Origin: Gammaproteobacteria bacterium | GTDB taxonomy: Bacteria > Pseudomonadota > Gammaproteobacteria > SZUA-229 | Assembly: GCA_030641945.1 (NCBI GenBank) | Contig: DAOWLL010000041.1 | Span: forward strand, 1-9,035 | Direction: 5' to 3' | DNA: 9,035 nucleotides | In this document: piece by piece, positions 1-6,069 of the stretch | How the letters are laid out: each line of letters opens with the position of its first letter | Numbering within the stretch: position 1 is the first letter of the stretch | The notes under the pieces: generated by a model | Databases searched by the model: none | What the model was told of the DNA's origin: nothing | The model's input: the letters and a program-made list of their open reading frames with translations, nothing else | Program-made: the position numbers and the translations under genes

Positions 1-422
1 ACGGTATCGCCGAAGGCGAGGACGCCGGCAATCACACCAAGGACAAAAAAGATACCATCCACTTTCAGTGTGGCCATGCTGACCAGGGACGTACCAGGGC
101 AGTAGCCGCCGATAATAAAACCGACGCCCATGATGAGGCCACCCACAATACCGGGCCACAGATAGGTCGGATTGACCCAAACATCGTCGTAGTCGAGCAG
201 CCCCAGTGCTGTGGACAGGAAAACCAGCGTCATGGCCACGATGATGGCCGTGAACATCACTTTCAGGACTGTCAGTTCGCGAAAGTAGAACTGGGCCGCG
301 AGCTTGCGCGCATCGCCGAAACCGGCAGATTCGAGAATAAAGCCGAAGGCAAAGCCGATGGCAACATAGACCAGGTAGGATCCTGGGATTCCGAGCTGGG
401 CGGCGAGATCAAAAGGGGCCAC
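1..422 (-). CDS. YeeE/YedE-family membrane transporter, second half-protein (3' end beyond window)
   Basis: This is an inner-membrane protein of the YeeE/YedE (DUF395) family, whose characterised members take up thiosulfate or other sulfur compounds through conserved cysteines. It reads from a GTG at 422; 140 residues are visible before the window edge, with no stop. The family signature GGYCPGTSL lies at residues 105-113, with the key Cys at 108. Hydrophobic segments lie near residues 16-30, 53-72, 90-106 and 123-138, so about four helices are visible. The GTG start is chosen because GGAG stands 9 nt upstream, inside the end of the preceding gene, and the two genes are only 3 bp apart, implying translational coupling. 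It resembles one half of a full-length YeeE and probably pairs with the product of 426-959, as in split PmpA/PmpB-type systems. The substrate is inferred from the family and the cytochrome neighbour. An ATG start inside the gene is possible but would cut into the conserved N-terminus. Confidence 0.88.
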   Translation of the reverse strand, partial: MAPFDLAAQLGIPGSYLVYVAIGFAFGFILESAGFGDARKLAAQFYFRELTVLKVMFTAIIVAMTLVFLSTALGLLDYDDVWVNPTYLWPGIVGGLIMGVGFIIGGYCPGTSLVSMATLKVDGIFFVLGVIAGVLAFGDT

Positions 423-425
423 GAT

Positions 426-959
426 CTATTGCTCCGCCTGCCACAGTCGCCTGACAAACCAGGCCAGGCCATAGCCACCGGCAAACACTGCCAGCATGAA
501 AGCCCAGCTCCCGACCGATAATACCGCACCGCCGCTCAGTGCCTGACCCGAAGTGCAACCGCGTGCAAGCCGTGCGCCGTAGCCCATCAGTAAGCCGCCG
601 AGAAAAGCGTAGCCCCATCGTGATCTGGAACTTATCTGTGGTCCATGAAAGGTCTGTAGCTTGACACGTTTGCGCAGCATGCCCGAAGCAAAGCCACCGA
701 GCAGGATTCCTGCGACTTCCCAGACGATCCAGTGATCCAGTGGATCCCGGTCGCCACCGGCCATGCGGGCAATATACGGTACCCTGTCCACGTACTCGGG
801 TACCACCAGGTCCTGCACAGCAACGGCAATCCGGTTCACTCCACCGGACGACCCCAGTCCATGACCGGTAATGAAGAAGGAAAGAAACAGCACCACGCCG
901 AGCAGTGCCCCCGCTACGTAGGGGTTCCAGTATTTCACCTCATCTATAGTCGGCTTCAT
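426..959 (-). CDS. YeeE/YedE-family membrane transporter, first half-protein
   Basis: This 177-residue integral membrane protein is one half of a split YeeE/YedE sulfur-compound transporter. Hydrophobic segments are at about residues 13-33, 78-94, 116-131 and 145-168. The signature ARGCTSGQALSGGA lies at about 132-145, with the conserved Cys at 135; in thiosulfate transporters of this family such cysteines line the transport path. The start ATG at 959 is well supported: GGAG overlaps the stop codon of the upstream cytochrome and sits 7 nt before the ATG, and the intergenic gap is 4 bp. The next gene begins 3 bp after this stop. The three genes therefore look like one transcription unit, and the two halves probably form a heteromeric channel. 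Transport of thiosulfate, tetrathionate or a related sulfur species is inferred from family and neighbourhood and is not shown by sequence alone. Confidence 0.92.
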   Translation of the reverse strand: MKPTIDEVKYWNPYVAGALLGVVLFLSFFITGHGLGSSGGVNRIAVAVQDLVVPEYVDRVPYIARMAGGDRDPLDHWIVWEVAGILLGGFASGMLRKRVKLQTFHGPQISSRSRWGYAFLGGLLMGYGARLARGCTSGQALSGGAVLSVGSWAFMLAVFAGGYGLAWFVRRLWQAEQ

Positions 960-963
960 GTGT

Positions 964-3900
964 TCACTCCGTATTATGCTTGCTTATAAGGGTCTTGTAC
1001 GACTGCGCCACGTCATGGTCGGGCACAAACTGCAGGGCACCGTCGCCGTTTATCAGAAACTCACCATCCAGCACGATATCCGTGGTATCGGTTATGACAG
1101 ACGGTTTCATATTGCCCGGTTGGTATGGGGACAGGGTAAAAGCGGCCGCTGCCTGTTCGTCTTCGCGGTGACAGCGCGTGCAATCCCGGTTGACCTGATC
1201 ACCGTGACGGACATTGTGGTGAATATGGTAGGCTCGAACCTCGCCCCTGATTGTGGGGTTTTTCACTCCGTTAGCCCGCAGGCGTTCCTTGATCAGGACA
1301 ACTTTTGAAGAGTCATCAAGACGCAGTTCATCCGCCCCCAGTTTTCCATTGTGGTCTGCATCAAAAGTCTGCATGATTTCTGCGTCGTAACCACCATCAC
1401 TGATCCAGGCGCGGGCAAGAATATCCGCTGCAATCTCTTCTTCGCTTGCTTGATCTACCCAGAACCAGCGTGTGACCAGGTTGTAGGGCAGCACCTTGTT
1501 CTCTCCCTGCACACCGGTGCCCACCCGTAACAGCGGTCTGTAGCCACGGATGTAGGCGGTGCTTATATGCTGTACATCGCCGTCTAGTCCCCGGTAATTT
1601 GTTTGCGGTGTACCGTCGGGCCGCACAACAGTGGCATCGATGGATTGCTGGGCCGACATTTCCAGCTGCGGTACGTGGCAGGATTCGCAGGTAACAGCAT
1701 TGAAGTGTTTATCCTGTTCTGGCAGCCAGGCATGTGTTCCAGTCAGGCTGTGACAGCTCTCGCAACGGCGCCGGTTACCGTCACTGGAGGGTGCGCTGGT
1801 CACTGCTACCTCTCCCGCCAGGCGCTCAGGCCGGCCTCGGGAATAGTGGCAGTCGCCGCAGGAAACCAGGCGTGCAGCATGCACGTCCCAGGGCATATCG
1901 AGCTGGTCCTTGGCTTCCAGGTTCATCGCCGACAGGCGTACCAGTTGGGGCGAGAACACCTGTCCCGTCTTTTCCGTGGTCCATTCTTTGCCGTTTCCGA
2001 GCTGAACCAGCAGGGGGCCGGAACCGTTGTGTACCATGCCATGACAGGCCCCGCAGTTGGCTTCGGAAACCGGGTGCAGCTGCAGTTCGGCCTCACCATC
2101 CTCGGCCACTCGCTGCGTATTCCACAGGTAGCCGTCAGCCGTCTTTTCGACCAGGCCGGTGGCCGCCAGCGTTGCGGTCACCGACCACTCGGGCTCACCG
2201 GACTGGATGGCTTCGAGTCTGCCCGCATGATCAGGTTGCGTAATGTGGCAGAGGAAACAGTTCATCTGCTCATCGTCGTGCGCAGGAATGCGCGGACCGT
2301 CCGTCATCAGGGGTCTGCGTTCGACAGATAGTTTTTCATCCCGCACGCTGGTGTGGTAACCATGGGCATCGAGAAAGTCCGGCTCCTCGAGTTCGTGACA
2401 CATGCCACAGGTTTCCGCCACTGACAGGGGTTCGCCTGACTGGGTGACCGGCTCGGCGTTTGCATCCATCAGGTACACCGGGTCGTGTTCAGCAACCAGG
2501 TGCATCAACGGGTCGCCGGGATAGCCGAGGGCGCTCCAGTCGATCCGCCCCTGTTCGCCGTGGCAGTCCCTGCACTGCAGTGCCTGGTCCAGGCTGGTGA
2601 CCATGTGAGACAGGGGGAAATACATCTCGGTAGAGGCAAAATCAAACTGTCCGCTATAGGGCAGGCCAGTCACTATTGAGCCGAGTTTCAGTGCTGTAGG
2701 CCAGTCGAACCGGGTCCAGAAACCCAGGTCACCATGGACGTTGGGAATGAGAAAGTAGTGGTTTACCGTATCATAGGGTTGTTTACCACGGTGCACCTTG
2801 AAAGGCCATATTTTTGCCTCGGGGTCGTCACGATCCCCGAGTGGGTGGTTGATGCTTGTCGGTTTCGACGGGTCAATCCGGTCCCCGACGATATAGCGTG
2901 ACGAGGTCTGGTTGTACCAGTAGTACTCGGGCCGGTTTTTCTTCGACCAGGTGAAGCGGCCCTTGATTTTCATGTAGACATGTTCGTCGGTGATATCGAG
3001 GTCCTGGCCCGCTTGCGACCAGTCCCAGCTGAGCTTGGTTCCGATGTCGGCACCCATGTGCGGAACATGGCAGGACTGGCAGGCCAGGCGATCGGTATGA
3101 GCATTGAGCCGTACATCGTCATGTGGTTTTTCTACATGGCAATCAGTACATTCGAGAAAGTTTTCGCTGTCCACACTCACGGCCATTGAACGCCCGCGAA
3201 TACGGTGCTGTTTAGTTTGATGGCAGTCGATACACTGCATATCGTGTTTGCCCATGTGGACGTCGATGCGTGCACTGGGAAACAGCAGCGTGTCGTCCAT
3301 GTCACCGTGCTTTACGGCGTCACCGCCGCCGCCCTGAAAGTGGCAGCCGCCGCAGTTCCTGCGGCGCGGTAAGCCAACGCTACGAGCCACTTCCAGCAGA
3401 TCCACGGACTCATCCGGTAATCCTGCTCCCTGGTATTTCTTCAAATAGCTGCCGCTGTTGTCGTGGCAGACCAGGCAGTCAACACGTGTCTCGTCGTTGA
3501 AATCGAAATTTTGGTCTTCCCATCCATAGCCGATGTGGCAGGTGGTGCAGGCCGGCCAGTTGGACTGAACACCGATGCAGAAATTGTTGATGACGTTGCG
3601 CTTGCCGATGCGCTGGGGTTTATCATGTCCGGGTAGCATGACTTCCTGACCCTGCCAGTTCCAGTGAGCTGTCTTCATAACCTCGCGTGCCGAATTTTCG
3701 TGACACTGGAGACAGGCGCGCGTGACCGCAGGACCATCTGCAAACGGTTCATGGAAGAAACTGCTGTGGTCGGTATGTGCTGCGTGTTTGGCCAACCTGT
3801 CCCGGGCATCGGTGCGGACAGACGTGTCTGGTTCAGGGCTACACGACAGGCAGGCGGCAATGGTCACCAGTACGGCGACAAGCAGGAGCAGTTTGCTTAT

Positions 3901-3978
3901 GGAATAGCTGACTTTCTCAGTTCGGGGAAAAACCAACTTATTGTACCTGTGGATGAAGCAGGGGTATTCTGAGTACAT
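964..3978 (-). CDS. 15-heme c-type cytochrome: octaheme tetrathionate reductase family domain fused to a 7-heme C-terminal module
   Basis: This 1004-residue exported multiheme cytochrome has CXXCH motifs at C89, C144, C168, C209, C249, C277, C300, C469, C524, C574, C642, C707, C739, C764 and C933. The first eight (to about residue 490) fit the octaheme tetrathionate reductase family, which reduces tetrathionate and, in vitro, nitrite and hydroxylamine. Recognisable family blocks are NNFC before heme 2, VDCLVCHD, NCGGCHFQGGGGDAVKHGD and CRDCHGEQGRIDWSALGY. C134 and K223 are 89 residues apart, which matches my recollection of the active-site Cys and the Lys heme ligand of the Shewanella enzyme. 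Residues 500-1004 carry seven further motifs and an EF-hand-like loop (D873-E884). The N-terminus has a hydrophobic stretch at 30-42 ending in a lipobox IAAC (C43) followed by Leu, suggesting an outer-membrane lipoprotein. The ATG at 3978 lacks a Shine-Dalgarno and may lie within the promoter; a TTG at 3936 is the only good in-frame alternative. It leads an operon with the YeeE pair. Confidence 0.9.
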   Translation of the reverse strand: MYSEYPCFIHRYNKLVFPRTEKVSYSISKLLLLVAVLVTIAACLSCSPEPDTSVRTDARDRLAKHAAHTDHSSFFHEPFADGPAVTRACLQCHENSAREVMKTAHWNWQGQEVMLPGHDKPQRIGKRNVINNFCIGVQSNWPACTTCHIGYGWEDQNFDFNDETRVDCLVCHDNSGSYLKKYQGAGLPDESVDLLEVARSVGLPRRRNCGGCHFQGGGGDAVKHGDMDDTLLFPSARIDVHMGKHDMQCIDCHQTKQHRIRGRSMAVSVDSENFLECTDCHVEKPHDDVRLNAHTDRLACQSCHVPHMGADIGTKLSWDWSQAGQDLDITDEHVYMKIKGRFTWSKKNRPEYYWYNQTSSRYIVGDRIDPSKPTSINHPLGDRDDPEAKIWPFKVHRGKQPYDTVNHYFLIPNVHGDLGFWTRFDWPTALKLGSIVTGLPYSGQFDFASTEMYFPLSHMVTSLDQALQCRDCHGEQGRIDWSALGYPGDPLMHLVAEHDPVYLMDANAEPVTQSGEPLSVAETCGMCHELEEPDFLDAHGYHTSVRDEKLSVERRPLMTDGPRIPAHDDEQMNCFLCHITQPDHAGRLEAIQSGEPEWSVTATLAATGLVEKTADGYLWNTQRVAEDGEAELQLHPVSEANCGACHGMVHNGSGPLLVQLGNGKEWTTEKTGQVFSPQLVRLSAMNLEAKDQLDMPWDVHAARLVSCGDCHYSRGRPERLAGEVAVTSAPSSDGNRRRCESCHSLTGTHAWLPEQDKHFNAVTCESCHVPQLEMSAQQSIDATVVRPDGTPQTNYRGLDGDVQHISTAYIRGYRPLLRVGTGVQGENKVLPYNLVTRWFWVDQASEEEIAADILARAWISDGGYDAEIMQTFDADHNGKLGADELRLDDSSKVVLIKERLRANGVKNPTIRGEVRAYHIHHNVRHGDQVNRDCTRCHREDEQAAAAFTLSPYQPGNMKPSVITDTTDIVLDGEFLINGDGALQFVPDHDVAQSYKTLISKHNTE

Positions 3979-4002
3979 TAATACATTTATGCATCACTGG
4001 CA

Positions 4003-4016
4003 TTGATGATTATCAA
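4003..4016 (-). promoter_or_regulatory. FNR/Anr-type operator upstream of the cytochrome operon
   Basis: TTGATGATTATCAA matches the FNR-family consensus TTGAT-N4-ATCAA at all ten specified positions, and the palindrome extends one more base on each side. The site is centred at 4009.5, just upstream of the cytochrome on its strand. Exactly 22 bp downstream on the minus strand, the spacing used at class II (-41.5) FNR promoters, stands TAATGT (3980-3975), a possible -10 element. That geometry would put transcription start near 3968, inside the first codons counted from the ATG at 3978, and so favours the TTG at 3936. The site is seen directly; its use by FNR, Anr or a Dnr-like paralogue is inference. 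It could alternatively serve the divergent lspA-like gene. Confidence 0.7.
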
Positions 4017-4080
4017 TATCACGAGCATAACCACGGTCTTACGGAACATCATTAAATTAAAAGAAAGGGGTTGGTGACAA

Positions 4081-4094
4081 TTGATTATGATGAA
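4081..4094 (+). promoter_or_regulatory. Degenerate second FNR-like site in the same divergent intergenic region
   Basis: TTGATTATGATGAA matches the FNR consensus at nine of ten positions (ATGAA instead of ATCAA). It lies 78 bp, centre to centre, from the perfect site. The region is AT-rich, so a chance match is quite possible. No convincing -10 hexamer follows it at class II distance on the plus strand. It is listed because paired sites are common at FNR-controlled divergent promoters. Confidence 0.25.
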
Positions 4095-4119
4095 AAAATA
4101 GGAAAATAAACCGAGAATA

Positions 4120-4135
4120 AACCCTTTAAAGGGTT
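4120..4135. repeat. Perfect 16-bp palindrome between the divergent cytochrome and lspA-like genes
   Basis: AACCCTTTAAAGGGTT is its own reverse complement. On the plus strand it is followed by CTTTT, so it looks superficially like a terminator, but no gene reads into it: both flanking genes are transcribed away from it. An operator for a dimeric regulator or part of an lspA leader are the more sensible readings. It begins 70 bp upstream of the lspA-like start codon. Confidence 0.35.
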
Positions 4136-4189
4136 CTTTTGGTGGCAATTGAGTAAAATCGTTATTCGGTAAAATAGTAGTTTTAGATT

Positions 4190-4663
4190 ATGAATAAATT
4201 AACAACATTGTCACTTGTGCTGGTTGCCTGTATTGGCTGCGATCAGAGCACTAAATACATAGCAAAATATTATCTTGAGGGTCAAGGCAGATACAGCTTT
4301 ATAGGTGATACTTTTCGTCTTGGTTATTCTGAAAATACAGGTGCATTCCTGGGCTTGGGCGCTTCCCTGCCAGAGCATGTTCGTACCATCATGTTTTCTG
4401 GCCTGGTGGCAATATTCCTGCTGGTATTCCTTGTATACATCATCAAGAGTTCCGATATCAGTAAAACCGGTATCATAGCGAGTGCCTTAATTATTGGTGG
4501 TGGCCTGAGCAACCTGATTGACAGGCTGGTTAATAATGGTGCTGTTATAGATTTCCTGAATTTAGGTATCGGTTCTCTAAGAACAGGTATTTTTAATGTG
4601 GCGGATATGGCTATTATGCTGGGTGCGCTGTTATTACTGGTGCACAAAAAAGATACTGTATAA
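4190..4663 (+). CDS. lspA: Lipoprotein signal peptidase (signal peptidase II), stand-alone LspA-like protein
   Basis: This is an inner-membrane aspartyl protease that cleaves the signal peptide of prolipoproteins before the lipidated cysteine. Its 157 residues are a normal LspA length. Family motifs appear in order: DQSTK (18-22), ENTGAF (48-53), GGGLSNLIDR (103-112), VIDF with catalytic D121, and FNVAD with catalytic D139. Hydrophobic helices lie at about 4-16, 66-86, 94-109 and 138-151. The box ENTGAFLGLG differs from the NxGAAFS-type box of housekeeping LspA and suggests a divergent subfamily. The gene is not next to ileS, ribF or fkpB, the usual housekeeping context, so it may be an accessory copy. 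The Shine-Dalgarno is weak: the 20 bases before the ATG are AT-rich, with only short AG stretches. It is divergent from a cytochrome that carries a lipobox, so a dedicated processing role is possible but unproven. Confidence 0.88.
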   Translation: MNKLTTLSLVLVACIGCDQSTKYIAKYYLEGQGRYSFIGDTFRLGYSENTGAFLGLGASLPEHVRTIMFSGLVAIFLLVFLVYIIKSSDISKTGIIASALIIGGGLSNLIDRLVNNGAVIDFLNLGIGSLRTGIFNVADMAIMLGALLLLVHKKDTV

Positions 4664-4670
4664 CAGGGTC

Positions 4671-4691
4671 TTTACCCCATCAAGTGGGTAA
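4671..4691 (+). terminator. Weak stem-loop just after the lspA-like gene
   Basis: TTTACCC (4671-4677) and GGGTAAA (4685-4691) form a 7-bp stem with a 7-nt loop, starting 7 bp after the stop codon. Its position suits a terminator, but an A-run rather than a T-run follows on the plus strand, so it is not a canonical intrinsic terminator. Confidence 0.3.
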
Positions 4692-4706
4692 AAATTCAAA
4701 TGATTG

Positions 4707-4950
4707 CCACAGAGAACACAGAGGTTTTATCCGCCTGCCGCTACACGGCCCCCGCAAAAGACGCGATGTTGTTGTGTCTGAATAGTTTCGTAGCCAGCAA
4801 GGAACAGGATATATGTCCACAGATGAACACAGATGAACGCAGATATTTAGAAACTTAAAAACGCTTTCATCCGTGTTTATCTGTGGACAATTTGTTTTTA
4901 AACATTTGTGTGGGGCCGTGTAGCGGCAGGCGGTCAAATATTCCCTGTGG
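4707..4950. repeat. Nested palindromic dispersed-repeat element (MITE/REP-like)
   Basis: Three pairs of inverted arms are nested about a common centre. The outer pair is 4707-4716 with 4941-4950 (9 of 10 bases). The middle pair is 4731-4752 with 4912-4933, a perfect 22-bp match. The inner pair is 4814-4835 with 4868-4889 (20 of 22). The inner left arm is built of a tandem 10-mer, CACAGATGAA, at 4818-4827 and 4828-4837 with a decayed third unit at 4838. Sequences of the CACAGATGAACACAGAT type recur in intergenic regions of many environmental bacteria, so this is probably one copy of a dispersed family. Folded as RNA or single-stranded DNA it would make a long branched hairpin. No transposase is present, so any movement would need help in trans. 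The exact outer ends are uncertain. Confidence 0.75.
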
Positions 4951-5099
4951 GGTGTGATCATGTTGACCCTTCCTTGCCACGGCGTTAATGGTTTCACAAT
5001 GGATCATAAATAAAGAGGATGGACGGATAATATTTGATCAAAGGTGGTATCTGGTTTAATAATAATCCCTCCGCCCCTTTTATTGCCTCTTTTATCATG

Positions 5100-5801
5100 T
5101 CAGATCTGACTGCCCACCCGGGAAGCTTCAATTTTAAAGTTAAACCTGACGGTGTCACTAACTAATATAGGCAGTTTATGCATGCCAAATTCCGAGCGTT
5201 GGATTTCTGCGTGGGCACTCAGGGTCATTTTCAGGCCTTGTTCAGCGTTGTAACTTTCAGTTGTACTAATGTGTACAGTAAATACGAGTGGTCGTGTGGT
5301 GCCGCGCAGTGTTAATTCACCATGCAGACGTGCTGTTGTTTCACTAATCCACTCAAAGTCCGTGCTAACAAATATGATATCGGGGAACTGTGCCGCATTA
5401 AAAAACACGTTGCTTTTGAGATAGTCATCCAGATCATGATCACCGGTAGCCATGCTGTTTACTTTGATAAGAAATAAAATTTGTCTGGACTGGTCTGCTT
5501 TGACAGGTAAGGCCAGACCGCCATCAAATTGATTAAAACGGCCTTCTAACGTGCTGAAAGGAAAATGATTTACCTCAAAAGAAACGTTTGAGATGCTGGT
5601 GTCGACGCGGTAAAAATAACCTTTGTTTGCGGCCTCCAGCATGGCATTAATGATGGCCGGGTTAATGTGACTGTTTTCTGCCAGGTCACATTGCATATTT
5701 GTTGCAGCGGCCGGGTGTGCAAACAGTAGCCAGAAACTGGCCAGGTACACGGCTGAAATTCTTTTGCCGTGATTGTATATCAGGTGCAAAAAATTATTCA
5801 T
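5100..5801 (-). CDS. YceI-family periplasmic protein
   Basis: This 233-residue exported protein has a YceI domain, the lipocalin-like beta-barrel fold that binds polyisoprenoids in characterised members. The ATG at 5801 is chosen although the frame stays open to 5933: AGGGGG stands about 6 nt upstream, and a signal peptide follows directly, with basic residues at 13-14, a hydrophobic core at 16-28 and a likely cleavage after AHPAAA (28-33). The domain spans about residues 63-227. Family blocks are YRVDTSISNVSFEV (64-77), GRFNQFDGGL (87-96), DDYLKSNVFFNAAQFPDI (125-142), HGELTLRGTTRPL (160-172) and RSEFGM (202-207). A lone Cys (38) lies in a short linker before the domain. The gene is divergent from the AsmA-family gene and ends towards lspA. 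Its cellular role, whether isoprenoid or quinone carriage or stress response, cannot be set from sequence. The palindrome GTCAGATCTGAC overlaps the stop codon. Confidence 0.9.
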   Translation of the reverse strand: MNNFLHLIYNHGKRISAVYLASFWLLFAHPAAATNMQCDLAENSHINPAIINAMLEAANKGYFYRVDTSISNVSFEVNHFPFSTLEGRFNQFDGGLALPVKADQSRQILFLIKVNSMATGDHDLDDYLKSNVFFNAAQFPDIIFVSTDFEWISETTARLHGELTLRGTTRPLVFTVHISTTESYNAEQGLKMTLSAHAEIQRSEFGMHKLPILVSDTVRFNFKIEASRVGSQI

Positions 5802-5899
5802 CAGAAGCCCCCTGAGCCGACTGGATATTGACAGGCTAACGCATTCCCGGGCCCAGATAATCGGCTTGATAAGAATATTAGTTATTCCTGATACGAATA

Positions 5900-5936
5900 A
5901 GCATGCCTGGAAAACTGTGTTCTGAGCCTGCATGCT
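5900..5936. repeat. Short inverted repeat in the YceI/AsmA divergent intergenic region
   Basis: AGCATGC (5900-5906) and GCATGCT (5930-5936) form a 7-bp inverted repeat around a 23-nt spacer. It lies between two divergent genes, so it could be an operator or mRNA leader structure, but the match is short and may be chance. I found no convincing -35/-10 pair in 5802-6069. Confidence 0.2.
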
Positions 5937-6069
5937 CTATAAGTTATGTATCAGGCCATGGGTCGCAGCATGGTGCCGAAGCGTTGCATCGGCTCACTAA
6001 ATCAGGCGGCAAATCAGACGACCAGCATCATGGCGAATAGCAGTATTGTTGAATAATGGTGCGATTATT

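Larger units (their letters stand above)
4664..5099. other. Gene-free convergent intergenic region
   Basis: These 436 bp separate the convergent lspA-like and YceI-family genes. Most of it is the nested palindromic element described separately (4707-4950). Open frames crossing it are by-products of the repeat: they translate the palindrome arms, lack a ribosome binding site and resemble no protein family. The rest (4951-5099) is AT-rich and holds no gene that I can see. No clear U-tract terminator was found for either flanking gene. Confidence 0.6.

Noticed and set aside
1603..2331. 242-residue plus-strand open frame opposite the cytochrome
   Set aside because: It is antisense to a gene with 15 in-frame heme motifs, has no domain or start signal, and is explained by the GC-rich codon bias of the real gene.
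4120..4140. AACCCTTTAAAGGGTT plus CTTTT as an intrinsic terminator
   Set aside because: No gene is transcribed into it from either side, since both neighbours diverge from it. An operator or leader element is more likely.
4818..4889. CRISPR-like array from repeated CACAGATGAA units
   Set aside because: Units are 10 bp and directly tandem with no spacers, and the region is a nested palindrome; there are no cas genes in the window.
4680..4997. 105-residue minus-strand open frame across the intergenic repeat
   Set aside because: It translates the palindrome arms (for example ICVHLCSSVDIY from the CACAGATGAA array), has no ribosome binding site and resembles spurious products of the same dispersed repeat.
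5099..5110. Palindrome GTCAGATCTGAC as a terminator of the YceI gene
   Set aside because: It overlaps the stop codon, has no loop and no following T-run on the minus strand.
5802..5933. 44-residue N-terminal extension of the YceI protein
   Set aside because: The ATG at 5801 has AGGGGG at good spacing and is followed at once by a signal peptide; the extension would bury that signal.
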